64,000 nucleotides of DNA from Yponomeuta sedellus (taxonomy: Eukaryota; Arthropoda; Insecta; Lepidoptera; Yponomeutidae). The DNA lies in assembly GCA_934045075.1 (NCBI GenBank), contig OW203724.1, positions 7,055,473 to 7,119,472 of the forward strand. Reading direction: 5' to 3'. Positions 1-11,564 of the stretch are shown piece after piece. Positions within the stretch are counted from its first letter, which is position 1. Each line of letters opens with the position of its first letter. The notes beneath the pieces are model-generated. The model had not been told where the DNA came from. It saw only the letters and a list, made by a program, of their open reading frames with translations, and ran no database searches. Made by a program: the position numbers and the translations under genes.

Positions 1-587
1 GAGCTTAATTACCAAAGTATCAAGTATCAAAAAATTAAATGCCAAAGCATTAGTTAAAAGTAGGGGAAACATCACAGAACATAAAAAAGTTCTGTGGGAA
101 ACATGCTGCGGCCAGACACCCGAACAGCACACGCTCCGCTACTCCTTTCTTTCGGCAACAACCCTCCTTTTGTGTGACCGCTGGCTTATGCACCGTCTAG
201 GGGTGGTCTAGGGCTAAGAAATGATATGGTACTTGACGTCAGTTGACGTACCAATTTCGTGACACGAGTCCGTCTGTATATCCGAATAGTCGGGATCCTA
301 CCAGACTTACTAACACAATTAGGTTCCTAATGGTCTCCTATAAAAAAAACATTCCTAAAAACACTTCACAAACGCTGTAAAATAGTTTGTGTTGAAGATT
401 TTACTAGGAAAAAGCCACGACTTAAATAAACAGACTTTAAGAGTGCTTTAGGGGGAGTATTTAGTGGAATTCTAGAGTATTTAGTTTTTATACATCACAT
501 CACATCACACTTCACACTATTATTATGAATTTTATTATGAACTAACAACCGAACTACTGCTACTGAAGGTAATTTATAATTAATATT

Positions 588-870
588 ATAAAGGCGAAAG
601 TTTGTGAGTGTGTATGTTTGTTACTTCTTCACCTCTAAACGGCTGGAGCGATTTAAATAAAATTTGGTATGGAGTTCACTTCACATCACACAACACACGA
701 AGTGTGATGAATAGTGATGATTCTACTGTACATGTGTACGTCATTGAACTCCTCCTAAACGGCTGGACAGATTTGAATGTTTTTTTGTATACGTTTGGGT
801 GGCGCCCTGGATAGTTTAGATTCACAAATCAGCCCGCAGGCCCGCCCTGGGCGGCACTTTTAGGGGGCGG
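588..870 (+). repeat. interspersed repeat, GAAAGTTTGTGAGTGTGTATG type
   Basis: This is a copy of a repeat whose sense strand reads AAAGGCGAAAGTTTGTGAG, then a TTTGTTACTTCTTCAC block and an AAACGGCTGGAGCRATTT block. Related copies lie at 14206-14340, 18040-18230, 24697-24930 (inverse) and 27768-27905. A second, diverged AAACGGCTGGACAGATTT block occurs at 757-775. It is a dispersed non-coding element; I cannot assign a superfamily. Confidence 0.6.
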
Positions 871-934
871 CCAAATTTCACACTTCATAATAAAAATATT
901 TATTAATTACAATTTTCGTAAGCACCATACATTA

Positions 935-1035
935 ACTAAATCCAAATTAACTTACTTGGCTTACTTTAAGGCGCAATTCACCTAAATCCAGATTAACTTA
1001 CTTGGCTTACTTTAAGGCGAAATTCGCTTAAATCC
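935..1035. repeat. 46-bp tandem duplication
   Basis: Two consecutive near-identical 46-bp units share TTAACTTACTTGGCTTACTT (at 947 and 993), followed by a partial third unit (AAATCCAGATT). It is a short local tandem repeat with no coding potential. Confidence 0.75.
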
Positions 1036-2023
1036 AGATTTAGTACAATTTTGATAGTTTTTTGTACCGAGAATCCGGTTTAAATTGTTTTAAATCAGGA
1101 GTTACGGGCTTGTGCAAGTAGCTCTAAATGTTACTTAGTTAATCCGGATTAAGCTGTTTCATATTTTTTCGCACTTACAATTCGAGCCGATAGAAAGGGT
1201 ATTCTGTACCTACATGGCCCTGAATTGATAAAAAATTAATATCACAAACGTAGCTATTGGTATGCTAGAGAGAAAATAATTGGTTTCACACTTTCATACT
1301 CTGGGTACGAGTATTTCAGACATCGATAGATTTTTTCCATTTTTTCAGCAGTACTGTTGCTTTTCAGGATTGTCGCCGTCAACGTCGCCATCACAGATTA
1401 AAATGGTCGCCATCTGCATCTGTCGCCATTGCGTCAAAAAAACTTGACAGAAAGACCGAAAAAAGGTTATGATTAAAAAAAAGGGGGGTTGCAGCCACAG
1501 CAGCGCCAACCCAAAACTTGTACGTAAATAGGTACTTAGGTTATTTTACATTTTCTTGTGAACTCACAGGGGAGCGAACGGAGCACCGTATTAATTCTTT
1601 TTTAACCGACTTGAAAAAAGGAAGAGATTATCAATTCGGCGCGTTATGTTTTCGCATAAGTCCATAAAATGTTAACCGATTTTGACCATTGTTTTTTTGT
1701 TTCAGTAGATAAGACGTTCTATTTGCTCCATTTTAATTTGATGAGGATCTGATGAAGAATTTCAGAGTTGGACTTTCACTTAGTGCTGCAATGGACAGCA
1801 CTAAGTGAGCCATGGGGGCAATCCCTTATAATAAAATTATGTTTCACAAAATATATCGTAATACATCAAATCATCACCAAATTATACCCTGATGAAGACA
1901 TTCAGAGATTGAAATTGAGAACCAAGTTTTAAAGCAACGTGTTAAGTAGTAATTTTAAACACTTTGTTCAAACACAGACATTCTGTAATTCACTGTCTGG
2001 TGTACTTTATGCATTCTTCTTCT

Positions 2024-2130
2024 TCTTCAGGCTATATTAGTCCACTGCTGGACATAGCCCTCCCCTAATGAGCGCCACAGCGCAAGGTTGTGCCATCATT
2101 GGGGGGGTAATGCCCATAATCCCCACGCAT
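2024..2130 (+). repeat. LINE-like 3' fragment (GTCCACTGCTGGACATAG family)
   Basis: The segment running from GGCTATATTAGTCCACTGCT through a run of G's to AATGCCCATAATCCCCACGC is almost identical to 19414-19513, which continues much further. The shared block breaks off at a different point here, so this is a truncated copy. The motif is common in lepidopteran genomes (general knowledge); its parent element is not identified. Confidence 0.6.
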
Positions 2131-2503
2131 TATTTATGCATTCATTTTGAAGATAATCAGCACCAAATTAGTTCTTAAGCTCGTAAATTAAAATATGCAT
2201 TTTTGACCCAAATATTTAGTTTCATTGTCACTTTCTACTTGCGAAGATTTGAAAGTCTGATGATAACCAATTCACATTATTAGTTTGAATCTAATTTAAT
2301 TAATCCGATCCGAATCCCAACAGTGATGACCAGCTCAAGAACACCCGGAAAAGATGTTGAAATGCTGTTGTTACATTATCACTTGCTCCACTAAAAAAAA
2401 TAGGCGTTTGATATCGACCAGCTCAAGAACACCTACAGTTAAAGTGGAAATAGTAGTAGAAATACACAGTTTCATTGTTATTTTCTACACCACAAGAATT
2501 GAG

Positions 2504-2890
2504 AATGGCTCGTAGCCCCGTCTGCCTGGGTGATCTTAAGCGATCACGAAGGTTAAGCAACAAGGCGCGTTCAGAGTATGGATGGGTGACTGTCTATGAC
2601 TAACACTAGTGGCGTTTTTCCCAGCGGTTCCGTGCTTCGCCAGGCCCGCTAAGCAGTTGGTGCTGGTTACCGTCGATAGATATCATTCGTTAAGCCAAAT
2701 TCAGGGGCCTTAGAGCGGCTTGAAAACTTTTCAGCCAAAACAGTAAGACCAGCCACTAGTTTTGCAAGCCTCCACCAATCCGGACTTGGCTCCCGTGGTG
2801 GAGTATGGCCTAACCTTCCTGCGATGCTGGAAGAGACCCGTGCCCCAGCAATGGTGACTTACAAGGGTTGATATCGAACTGTAGACTATT
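2504..2890 (+). mobile_element. SINE-C, diverged copy with 5S-rRNA-like head
   Basis: The head (2507-2600) keeps 5S rRNA features: a GATC...GCGATCACGAAGGTTAAGCA block followed by GGATGGGTGAC, matching helix III and the internal control region of insect 5S rRNA. The tail has the family features GTGGCGTTTTTCC, the CACCAATCCGGACTTGGC block and AGAGACCCGTGCCCCAGCA, and ends near GGTTGATATCGA. It is the most diverged copy in the window but the one whose head looks most like 5S. It is not a functional 5S gene. Confidence 0.75.
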
Positions 2891-3150
2891 TATTAAACAG
2901 GAAGTAGGAGGCGTACATATAAAATAAGGCTCAAATAATTATGGAACGATTACGAAAGATAATAATGGGACCACATGAAAATAACCATTTTGTCTGGTCT
3001 GAAGAGGGCGGCAATTTTTTTTTCGCCCGTGTGGCAGATACCCACGCTACGCCTCTGACTAGTCCGTATCTTAATGACTGTGTTCTTCTGTGGTAATAGG
3101 TACCCTATCATTTTCATGATAAGGTAGCCTTGATGCTGGATTTCACTTAC

Positions 3151-4703
3151 CCGTAATGTTCATCATCTAAAAATCGAGTGCGGGTTCTACGCGGTGATAC
3201 GACAGGACTTCGTTGCAAGTTGTGGAGTACTTCAATCTCCCTATGAGGGTTTACTGGACTAGGTATTTTCTGTGGACTACGTACTTCTATTAATGTGAGA
3301 GCAAAGTTTGTTTCTTCTCTTGGCTTCATATTATTTTTAGTCTGGAAGTAATCATACAATTCACTTAGCGATTTCGACTTCTGTTTTATGATTTTATTGC
3401 GAGGGACTAAAGGAACACTTTGGATATTGCTTCTGCTCTTAACTTTGATGACGGGTAGCGGTATCCCACTTTTTTTAAGTTTTGTTGTAGCTAGAGCTTC
3501 CCTTTCTAGAGCTTCGCTCTTTATTTCATTCATTTTGCTAAGAATAACTGGAGTCGCAGGAGCAGTCACTTCTTTAATGTTGTCTTCTTTGTCTTTTTCA
3601 TTTGGCGAGGGCTTATCGTCTTCACTTGTTACTTGATTTTCACTGTCTGGCGTCCGTATCTTGACACTTTCACCCCCAAAACGCACCTTTTTAACAACCA
3701 CGTCTGGGTCTTCAACAGATTCGGCGTCACAGTCACTGTATTTCAATGCATTATGATCCGAGCTGTCAAAGCCATCCTCACTACCAGACTTTCGATCACT
3801 CTCCGGTTCAGTTTCGCTCTCTTCAAGTACGGTCATAGTTATGGCAGTGTCTGAGTCGAACTTAATTTCGGTCTCTATTATGATTTTTCCAAAGTTGTTG
3901 CGATAAAATTGCTTGTTAAATGAATCATCAGAAGAATCTGTGGATAATGACAACGGAGTCGATACATTCCCGTTAAAAACATTTGCTCTAACAATCTGAT
4001 GATTAAACCCCTGATAACTGGACTTTCTTGGTGCATAGTAAACGTCGTTTGAATCTTCGTCGTACATCTCGCAGAGTTGACGAAACTTGTATTGCACTTC
4101 CGGATCCAGTTGTTTGAGATGCACTATGTAGTCTCGTGGACCACACACCCGCCGAAGTTTCACCAATGACCGCAATGCTACATCTTTGTGCCTCGAATCA
4201 AACAGTTTTTCTCCGAGGGTTAAAAATATGGGATAAATATTTAACTTGAGGTTTCTACGCTTTAATATTCCTATCACAGACGGAATGGAAAGTATCAGTC
4301 CCGTAACCACATTTGCTTTTGCATCAACGTCAGCTGAATGCGGTCTAATATTTTCGTAAGAACACTTGTCCAAAATAGCCCTAGCTGCACACTCCGGCTC
4401 TTCACAATAAGAACAAAAAACTTTTAAAGCGTCCAGTGCCGCTTTGCGCACATTAGGCGAGTTGTGGCCTAAGTTATCGACAACTTGGTCGAAAGGGAAG
4501 GCGAGTGCATTCCCGGAGATTGGCAGCAGGTCGGCGAGGACTCGTAGGGCGTGTAGTCGTACTTCCCATTCGGGGTGTATTAGCCGATCGCGGATGGCAA
4601 CGTAGAGGACTTGAACATCTAAGTCTGGGGGTAAGGCGTTGGCTCTGAGGATGCGATCCCACAGGGAAGTGAGCGGCGGAGGCGGCGGCTCTGGCAGCTG
4701 CAT
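3151..4703 (-). CDS. TOG/HEAT-repeat protein, first coding exon (TOGARAM-like candidate)
   Basis: This is one long coding exon of 518 residues. It opens with ATG at 4703 (context GACCATGC) and ends at a consensus donor: exon ...CATTACGG, intron GTAAGTG from 3150. The reading frame hits a stop just inside the intron, so the remaining exons are off the window. After a proline-rich start (residues 4-11), residues about 15-210 form HEAT-like helical pairs, with WEVRLHALRVLADLLP and LGHNSPNVRKAALDALKVF as clear repeats. This is the pattern of a TOG domain, which in known families binds tubulin. Residues about 215-518 are low-complexity, rich in S, E, D and K, with basic/proline motifs such as RSPVVSPRRTRTR. 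The 'WEVR...ALRVL...LGH...VRKAALDAL' pattern recalls crescerin/TOGARAM, which acts on ciliary microtubules, but I cannot exclude another TOG family. The coding sequence is secure; the family name is tentative. Confidence 0.8.
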
Positions 4704-4830
4704 GGTCCACGAGTGAGGCTCGGCTGGGGCGAGGGCTCGCGTGCCGCGCCGCCGTGCCGCCCCGCGCCGCGTCTGCTCGCAACTGGGTTAATGATCGCAC
4801 TCGCCACAGGTAAGGCACGGCACGAAACCG
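4704..4830 (-). promoter_or_regulatory. GC-rich leader/promoter region of the TOG/HEAT gene (tentative)
   Basis: Immediately upstream of the minus-strand ATG lies about 100 bp of strongly GC- and CpG-rich DNA, which falls away to AT-rich sequence by about 4880. This composition shift fits a 5' leader plus core promoter. I see no unambiguous TATA box or initiator and no opposing gene. Confidence 0.35.
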
Positions 4831-6020
4831 GCCCGCCGCCGCACCACCCTGACCAATCGATGGGGTGGGGTCGTCGAAGTATGAATAAAACCTTTTTGCA
4901 GTAGAAAATTTTAAGAATCTAGTTTATGACCTCCTTGTGTAATGATATCGGTGACCGAATTACCTATTTTAGAAAGTATTAAAAGACTTGTCAATATACA
5001 TTTTACAGCAAACATTATTTAGAGCAAAACTAAAGTTATTTTTATGGTGATGTAGGAATTTTAATAGTAAAAACCCTTAGGTAGTTGATCGACTAAAATA
5101 ACAAGGTCCCGTTTTTTTAGGGTTTCGTAGCTAACAAGAAACTCTTGGGTATTTCTCTCAAAATCTACTGAAACCGCGATGGAAGAAATTGATGAGAGTC
5201 ATTTGAAACCAGGAAATGAAGAGCCGCCAGGGCCTTTTTATTATTTCAGAAGTTAGTACCTATTTTACTAATTTTCATAGCAATATGAAACGTTACAAGA
5301 TCGTACACCAATGCCGATAATTCTTTGAGTATCAATCATAAACCAAGTTGGCCTCTGGAAAGCTATTCTGGCAGCTCGATAATAAGGTATGGACAGTCAG
5401 TCAGCAATGGTTGGGGTTACCTACCAAAAGCTACCATCCGGAATGACTTGAAACAAGAGTAGCGAATGACATAGATGCAATGTATGTGCGTGTATGTAAA
5501 TGTTATGTTGTATTATATAGGTTTTGCCCAAGTTTTGCCCTAGCATGAGTGCATGCAGCGATAAATGAATTTTGATGAAGCTATAGAGGTTTATCAAGAT
5601 TGTGGCAAGTGAGTGGCAAACCCTGCTCTTTTAACACGTACCTAACTTTTTGACGACTCCAAAAAATGTCCATGCATTGCATGACTATGGCTATGCCCCG
5701 TGGTCACTGCCTATCTCCCCGTTACCTACAGGCGTGAGTTTGCCAACTTGCCAGTCTCTGAACGTCGCTGATACAATAGTAGATTGCTTAACGAGGGTAG
5801 AAAGAATCAATTTCCGAGGTATTTAGACGCCCCGAGCGCAGCGAGGGCGGGTATAGTCCGAGTAGGAATTGATTCTTTTACCCGTGTTAAAACACTCTAC
5901 CTTTCATTTCGAATATGAGGAAAATAAAAACTCATTTTTAATGTTCAAATCTTAGCAAAGATTATTACCTATTTTTTTGAATTCCGTCACAGATACTATA
6001 ACAGATTAGTAGGTACCTAC
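4831..6020. other. intergenic stretch, little recognisable
   Basis: AT-rich spacer with no supported gene. At 5476-5520 a segment resembles the SINE-D 3' end (ATGTAAATGTTATGTTGTAT). At 5798-5812 and 5863-5877 a 15-bp inverted repeat (AAAGAATCAATTTCC and its complement) brackets a GC-richer CCCCGAGCGCAGCGAGGGCG segment, possibly a small fold-back element. Confidence 0.4.
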
Positions 6021-6036
6021 AGTGCGTTCACATTAA

Positions 6037-6733
6037 CTTGACGCGTGAGAGGATTGGTAACAAGGACATAACATGTGAATTAGCTTTCGGACCTAATCGG
6101 AAGATGGTAAAACAAGCCCTCAATCCTTTTATTTTCCCCAAGTAATGGGAATGATTTTTTATTTAACATGGTAACAGTAAACATCTCAGTGCTACCAATG
6201 AGGGATTTTCCTAGAGCAAATTAAAAACAAAAAATAGTTCTTGAAACTCCGACAGATGGCTCTGATAAAACTTGACTTGATTTTTTTTTCACAATATATC
6301 TGCAATCTGTGAACTTCTCTCATTCCGTCTCATATAGTAATTTACTCTGTGTTCCGTCTAGACCACAGAACAATTTAACCAACTCTAGTAATTTCTTTTA
6401 AAAAACAAACCGGTTGTTTGTAATTTGTTTTTTTTCTTTTGTATCAAAGAAGTCAATCAACAAATCATCAATTTATGAGAAGTCATGAAAATGCACTGTT
6501 AAAAACTTAAAATTAAGTAGGTATAATGACGTCTGTTTCGTAATAAAATCTTCGACAGTGCTAACAAAACTTCAACTTCGACGACGACAGTGATATACAA
6601 ACACAGACTATTATAGGTCTCTCAGCGGTATTAAAAAAAAACAACGTACATAGACAGCATCGCCATCTAGTAGCGAGATTGGAACTATTTTTTAGGAGCT
6701 GTCAGAAAATCGCTCATTCTCTCACGCGTCAAG
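6037..6733. mobile_element. MITE with 15-bp TIRs flanked by TTAA
   Basis: Perfect 15-bp terminal inverted repeats CTTGACGCGTGAGAG (6037-6051 and complement 6719-6733) are each flanked by TTAA (6033-6036, 6734-6737). TTAA duplication is characteristic of piggyBac-type transposition. The 697-bp body has no coding frame of note, so it is non-autonomous. It sits inside the left terminal repeat of the 6021-11564 element and is therefore younger. Confidence 0.7.
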
Positions 6734-7112
6734 TTAATTCGACGGTTAAAAGGATATAGGGCATAAGCGACATTTTGGTCTAAACTGAGTTTTGAATGCC
6801 ATCTCACTTAAAAAAAAATCTGCGTCGAATGCGCTTACTCCCACGGCTCTACAATGACTTTTATGTCGCTTGTCTCCAAGCTAAAAACTGGGTTTTTAGA
6901 TGTCGTTTTGGTGTTACCGACCTATTTTTTTAGGTCGTTTTTTCCTTAACGGCACTCGTATCCCTGTAAAAATGGCATCAACTTTGGCCTCTAGTCGGTA
7001 ATGTCTTTTTACTTCCTACTGGTGTGGGGCTTCTGGGCGCTTACGGTTCTTTACCAGAAGCAACTATTTTTAAAGTTGGAACTAATGTCTCTTTACCTTT
7101 GTCGTCAAAAAC

Positions 7113-7330
7113 ATTAAGCGTTGGTTATACCTTACTGCCATTTGCAAGTTTACAATACAGCTGTCGCTTATAGGCAACTACTTAAACCTAATTAATATTG
7201 AATTGTCGGTTATACCCTATTACCATTCTCAAGTTTGCCATACAGTTGTCGCTTATAGGCAATTACTAAAACCTATTCACTATTTAACTGTCGGTTATAC
7301 CCTACTACCATTTACAACATAATACAACTC
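7113..7330. repeat. 85-bp tandem repeat inside the TIR element
   Basis: The GGTTATACC block recurs at 7123, 7208 and 7293, exactly 85 bp apart, with ACAGYTGTCGCTTATAGGCA as a second shared block in each unit. About 2.5 units are clear; more diverged relatives continue at 6772-7112 and, beyond the LINE, at 10850-11530. Confidence 0.75.
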
Positions 7331-7466
7331 TGTTACTTACGCCGTATTACTTTACAAGGATATTTTATGAATTGGTGCGTATGCCAATTTGTATCACATA
7401 ATCAGGTCTCTGTTGTTCTCAAGTACCTATTTAGCGAGTCGTTTATCCCAAAATCAGTCGGTAATT

Positions 7467-10400
7467 TCACGCCTGTATCCCAGAGAGGTAGACAGAGACT
7501 AAGGCTTGCCACTTGCCACGATCTTTGCACACCTCTTTCGCTTCATCTATATTCATAAGTCGTTGCATGCACGCTCTCCGGTTGTGGGTACTTTTTATCC
7601 GGCCCTTTGCCAACACGTCCCCAATTTGGTCTACTTATGTGCGTCTAGGGCATCCCCTACCGAATGTTCCACTCTCATTCTTCATTCTCTTTATCTCACT
7701 ATCTCCTTCTTCTTCTTCGTCGTTTCCTCATGGCTGAGGGACGTGACTAAGGGCAGCCACCAGCTCTCTCCATTGGATTATATTACGCGCCAGATGTATG
7801 GCTGCTTGTAGGGTCCTTACCGAAGCTTTAGTTATTATATCTGACCAACGCGTTGGTGGTCGTCCTCTGCTTCGTTTCCCGTTCGCTCGACCGGTGATGA
7901 TAACATACTCCAGGTTATCTGGCCCGCGTCGGACGGTATGTCCGAAGAACTTCAGGATACATTGGGTGCAGATTGTGGAGAGCCTCGTCTTTATGTGAAG
8001 TTCTTCTAGAATAGATACGTTTATGCGGCGTTCGGTCCAAGATATACGGGGTATTCTCCGCCAGCATAACATTTCAAACGCATCTATTCTTTTCAGAATA
8101 CGGGCTTTTAATGTCCAGGTTTCCGAGGCATACAGAAATATTGAGAAGATAAGGGTCCACATTAGTTTTATCTTTGTCTTGCGGTTGATGCTTCTGTTTT
8201 TCCATATCTTCTCAAGCCTTTACACTGCTGACTTAGCCATTTGGGATCTTCTGACGAATTCTTGTTCGCAGTCTCTGTCATTGCTTATTTGCGAGCCTAA
8301 GTATACAAATTTGTGTACAACATCAAGGTCTCGCAGCTCGTTGGTTCGTTGCAAGGTGCCCGATCTATCAATAAACATCAACTTGGTCTTACTTCTGTTG
8401 ATATGAAGTCCGTATTCTTTACTTATACTATCCACTCTCGCTAGAAGCTCAGCCAGCTCTGTTTCCGAGGCGCCTATGACGGTGGTGTCATCGACAAAGC
8501 GAAGGTTGTTCAGAAGATGCCCACCTATCCGAATGCCCCCCTCTAAATTATCCAAAACCCTTCTCATTATATGTTCCCCGATCAGGTTGAACAGTTGGGG
8601 AGATAGTTTGCATCCCTGGCGCAATCCTCGTTCTGCTTTGAAGCAGTGTGAAAGACTTTTCTTAATTCGTACTTTCGATTGACCGTTGGTGTACAGCTGC
8701 TGCACAAGAAAGGTAAGGTGGTCCGGTATACCCATCTCCTTCATAACCCTGAACATGGCCTTCCAACTGATACAGTCAAAGGCTTTTGCATAATCGATGA
8801 AACACAAGGCTATAGTGATGTTATGTTCCCTGCATTTTTCGATCAGCTGTCGAATGTTCAAGATTTGTTCCCTCGTTCCTCTTCCTTTTACAAATCCAGC
8901 TTGTTCCTTCGGTATTTGGCTATTGATGTAGGGTGCAAGCCTGTGGTTTAGGACGTGTAAGAGGATTTTTACGCGTGAGAGATGATAGAGATGGTTCTGT
9001 AATTCTCACATTTACGGGTAGATCCTTTCTTGTGTATAGGCACTACGATTGATTCGGTCCAATTTGCTGGCCATTGACCCGTTCTCCAGACTTTTTGACA
9101 CACGTTATGTACGATTGCTATGCCTTCACTTCCTATATTTCTTAAATTAGATCTTCCTAGATTTGCGCGGTTAGGCCATCGCTGCCACATGCCTTGTATT
9201 TCAGTTTGAGAAGTGCTGCCTCTACTTCCTCGAGGAGGATGTCTGGTTCCTTTTCCGAATAATTCCTTTCCATAGTTCTTTTATCGCTGTTTTCGCCGTA
9301 TAGCTGCCGACAGTAGCTCCTCCATCTTTCGAGTATCCTCGTCTTTATCCAATAAGGGCGTCCTCTTTTCATTTTCAATGGTCCAGTGCTTTGGTTTAAA
9401 TTCCTTTGCGAGCAGGTTTACCTTTTGAAACATATCTCGGGAGTGCGCCCTTTCCGAACATTTTTCTATATCGGAGCATATACTGTCGATATAGGCCTCT
9501 CGATCTTTCCCGCAAAGTTTTTGGACAACGCTATGTAGCTCCGCATAGTGGTTTCGTTCTTCGGCTTATTTTAAGTCCTGTTCCTTTAAGGATTTCCTCT
9601 GCTTAACCATTTGTTGTTTGTTGAGGGTACCTATTTTTGACTTCTTCAAACGGATTTTAAACTTAGCAGTCAGAAGCTAAGTTCACTGCCGCAGTCTGCA
9701 CCTGGCCTCGTCTTTGCTGCTGATATAGATGAGCTACATCTTTGGTTTACTAGAACGAAGTCAATTTGGTTCCTGTGAAGACCATTCGGTGACGTCCACG
9801 TGTAGAGTCGTCTTGGGTGTTGTTGAAACCAGGTGTTCATGACCGAAAGGTCGTTCTCCATGCAAAAGTCCAAAAGCATGTTGGCACGGTTGTTTCTGAC
9901 TCCCAGTCCAAACCTGCCGACAATCTTTCTGAGATTTCAACAATCATCCTCAGTTTTTCCTATTTTAGAATTAAAATCGCTAAGTATTAATAATGGCTCT
10001 TTCTTAGGAACATCTTGGACTGCTTTGTTTAGTTGGTCGTAGAACTCAGCGATTTCTTCTTCACTGGCTGCAGATGTTGGTGCATAGATGGCGAGTAGGT
10101 TGAGTGGGTATGGATGTGCTTCTAATCTGATTTTCAATATCCTGTCATTGATGGAATCGTATCCCATTACCTTGTCTTTGTGCGTTTTGGCGACGAGGTC
10201 GTACGTCGACGTATCCGGACACTATGAACAATTTTCCAGATGGAGTAGTGTAGTGTAACGAGTCTTTTATATGGGTTTCACTTACAGCAAGAATATCCAC
10301 ATTATGCCTGTCCATTTCCTTCTCCACGACTTCGGCTGTTCCTGGTTTGGAGTGACCACGAACGTTCCAAGTGGCTATGGTGAGAGCGTGGTGAATGTCC

Positions 10401-10830
10401 GGGATTTGTCTCTTTTTGTTACGGAGTAGAGTTTGATCAGCAGTAACCCAATTTCCGCAAGGGGCTTGCTGTGTCACCTTCTTGCGGCCGGTAGCATATT
10501 TCACACCAGGTGACCCGGAACCATCCTGGCGCCGGGCGTCAACCGGATGGTCCGACAAATCCTTACTATTGTTCATCCTGCTCATAGTTTTATTGGGAGT
10601 ATTAGTAGCGGTAGTATCCCCATCCTTTTCGCTCCATCGTTTTCAGAGGTTATTTAGTCCTCTAGGCCTGTGGGGCCTTCTGGCAAGCCAGTTGTCGGGT
10701 TATCATAACCGCCGCCCGATACTCGGCGTTAATACTCGTTTAGCACTACCCGGGAGGCACGTGCAGGATTTCACAGGGCAATTCCTGCGGACGCGAGTAT
10801 CATCACTATCTCCAAATAGTATCTAATGTA
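7467..10830 (-). mobile_element. RTE-like non-LTR retrotransposon, decayed
   Basis: This is a minus-strand LINE. The 5' untranslated region is near 10586-10830, followed by a broken endonuclease-reverse transcriptase frame (10585-7728), then a 3' tail with the CTCTGGGATACAGGCGTGA-type end near 7467. The same 3' tail occurs at 47736-47985 in the opposite orientation, and a second fragment of the C-terminal coding end occurs at 31615-31760. It inserted into the repeat-rich interior of the 6021-11564 element. I could not define target duplications, so the ends are approximate. Confidence 0.8.
7728..10585 (-). pseudogene. LINE endonuclease/reverse transcriptase, frameshifted
   Basis: In order on the minus strand, seven in-frame pieces remain: 10585-10145 (apurinic-type endonuclease start, TIATWNVRG), 10167-9937 (endonuclease middle, LAIYAPTSA and LILSDFNSKIG), 9879-9670 (endonuclease end, YTWTSPNG and QIDFVLV), 9378-9157 (linker to RT), 9190-8969 (RT start, IVVPIHKKG), 8861-8220 (RT palm, FIDYAKAFD and catalytic FVDDT), and 8162-7728 (thumb/C-terminus, ending in the GKRSRGRPPTRWSDII motif typical of RTE-like elements). 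Frameshifts and stops separate them, so no intact protein is made. The endonuclease-RT order and C-terminal motif support the RTE lineage; the subfamily is not resolved. Confidence 0.85.
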
Positions 10831-11564
10831 GGTTACTAATCTGGTACATAAGAACGATGATGATAACACTAACATCATCTAACGTATGCAGTTACTTTAG
10901 GTCTCATTTCAAAGGAGAATCATGTTGGTTGTGAATCTATTATTTTTAGGACGTGACGTTTAATCCGCGTTACCGATTGCCCAGATAATTTCACATGTTG
11001 GATGTTCTTGTTTTCCTCTTGGCCTACAAATCTTGACGTGTGGAAGTACCATGTTACCTTTTTTTCAAACCACTTACGGTGTCACTAAAGTCTGACATCC
11101 TACCCATGTTTTGACTAAGCACTGTTTCTTGTGCTCCATTACCTTTTGTCACAATGGTGTGAAACGTCATATATCCCTCTTTACCTATTTTAGTTATTCA
11201 ACAGTCATGTGACTCATGCCCTATTACCTCTTGGTATACGGAAATCAAATGTAGCTTAGTCTTCTATACTCTTCTTTTTTTTATATGAAGATATGACATA
11301 TGCCGAATTACCTTATATAAAAAATATGTTCGATTGAGTTAAGCGACATTGAACTACATAGAGCATCGTCGAATCAAATAAAATAAAATGTCAATTAATG
11401 CTCGTATTTTCTTCGAGCTTAGAGCTGTTTCCATCTTTACGTTATGACAATAAATAAAAAAGATATGATTTTTTTTCTGAAATTTTAAACTTTAAATTGC
11501 GCTCCTGAACAATTTGGTTTTTGTCGCTTATGCCCTATATCCTTTTAACCGTTGTGAACGCACT

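Larger units (their letters stand above)
1..3150. other. intron of the TOG/HEAT gene, repeat-rich
   Basis: Downstream of the splice donor at 3150/3149 on the minus strand, this stretch should be intron of the TOG/HEAT-repeat gene. I see no coding exon in it. It holds interspersed repeats listed separately (588-870, 935-1035, 2024-2130, 2504-2890). At 1597-1720 there is a fragment starting TTTTTAACCGACTTGAAAAA that resembles the segment at 57240-57420 in inverse orientation. I recognise nothing at 1-587, 1036-1596 or 1721-2023. Confidence 0.5.
6021..11564. mobile_element. TIR element split by a MITE and a LINE
   Basis: The ends are inverted repeats: AGTGCGTTCACA at 6021-6032 pairs with TGTGAACGCACT at 11553-11564. 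The next inward block, CGGTTAAAAGGATATAGGGC onward at 6743-6771, is a perfect 29-bp complement of 11523-11551. On the left the two parts are separated by a TTAA-flanked MITE (6037-6733). The interior is interrupted by a minus-strand LINE (about 7467-10830). Without the insertions roughly 1.4-1.5 kb remains, made largely of diverged repeats of a TTATRCCCTATTACC-type motif on both sides of the LINE. No transposase is visible, so it is non-autonomous. Flanking target duplication is unclear. I do not recognise the family. Confidence 0.65.

Noticed and set aside
4474..4904. GC-rich overlapping frames on both strands around the TOG gene start
   Set aside because: Out-of-frame shadows of the CpG-rich leader and first exon.
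7798..8951. Plus-strand frames of 66-127 codons
   Set aside because: Antisense shadows of the LINE reverse transcriptase.
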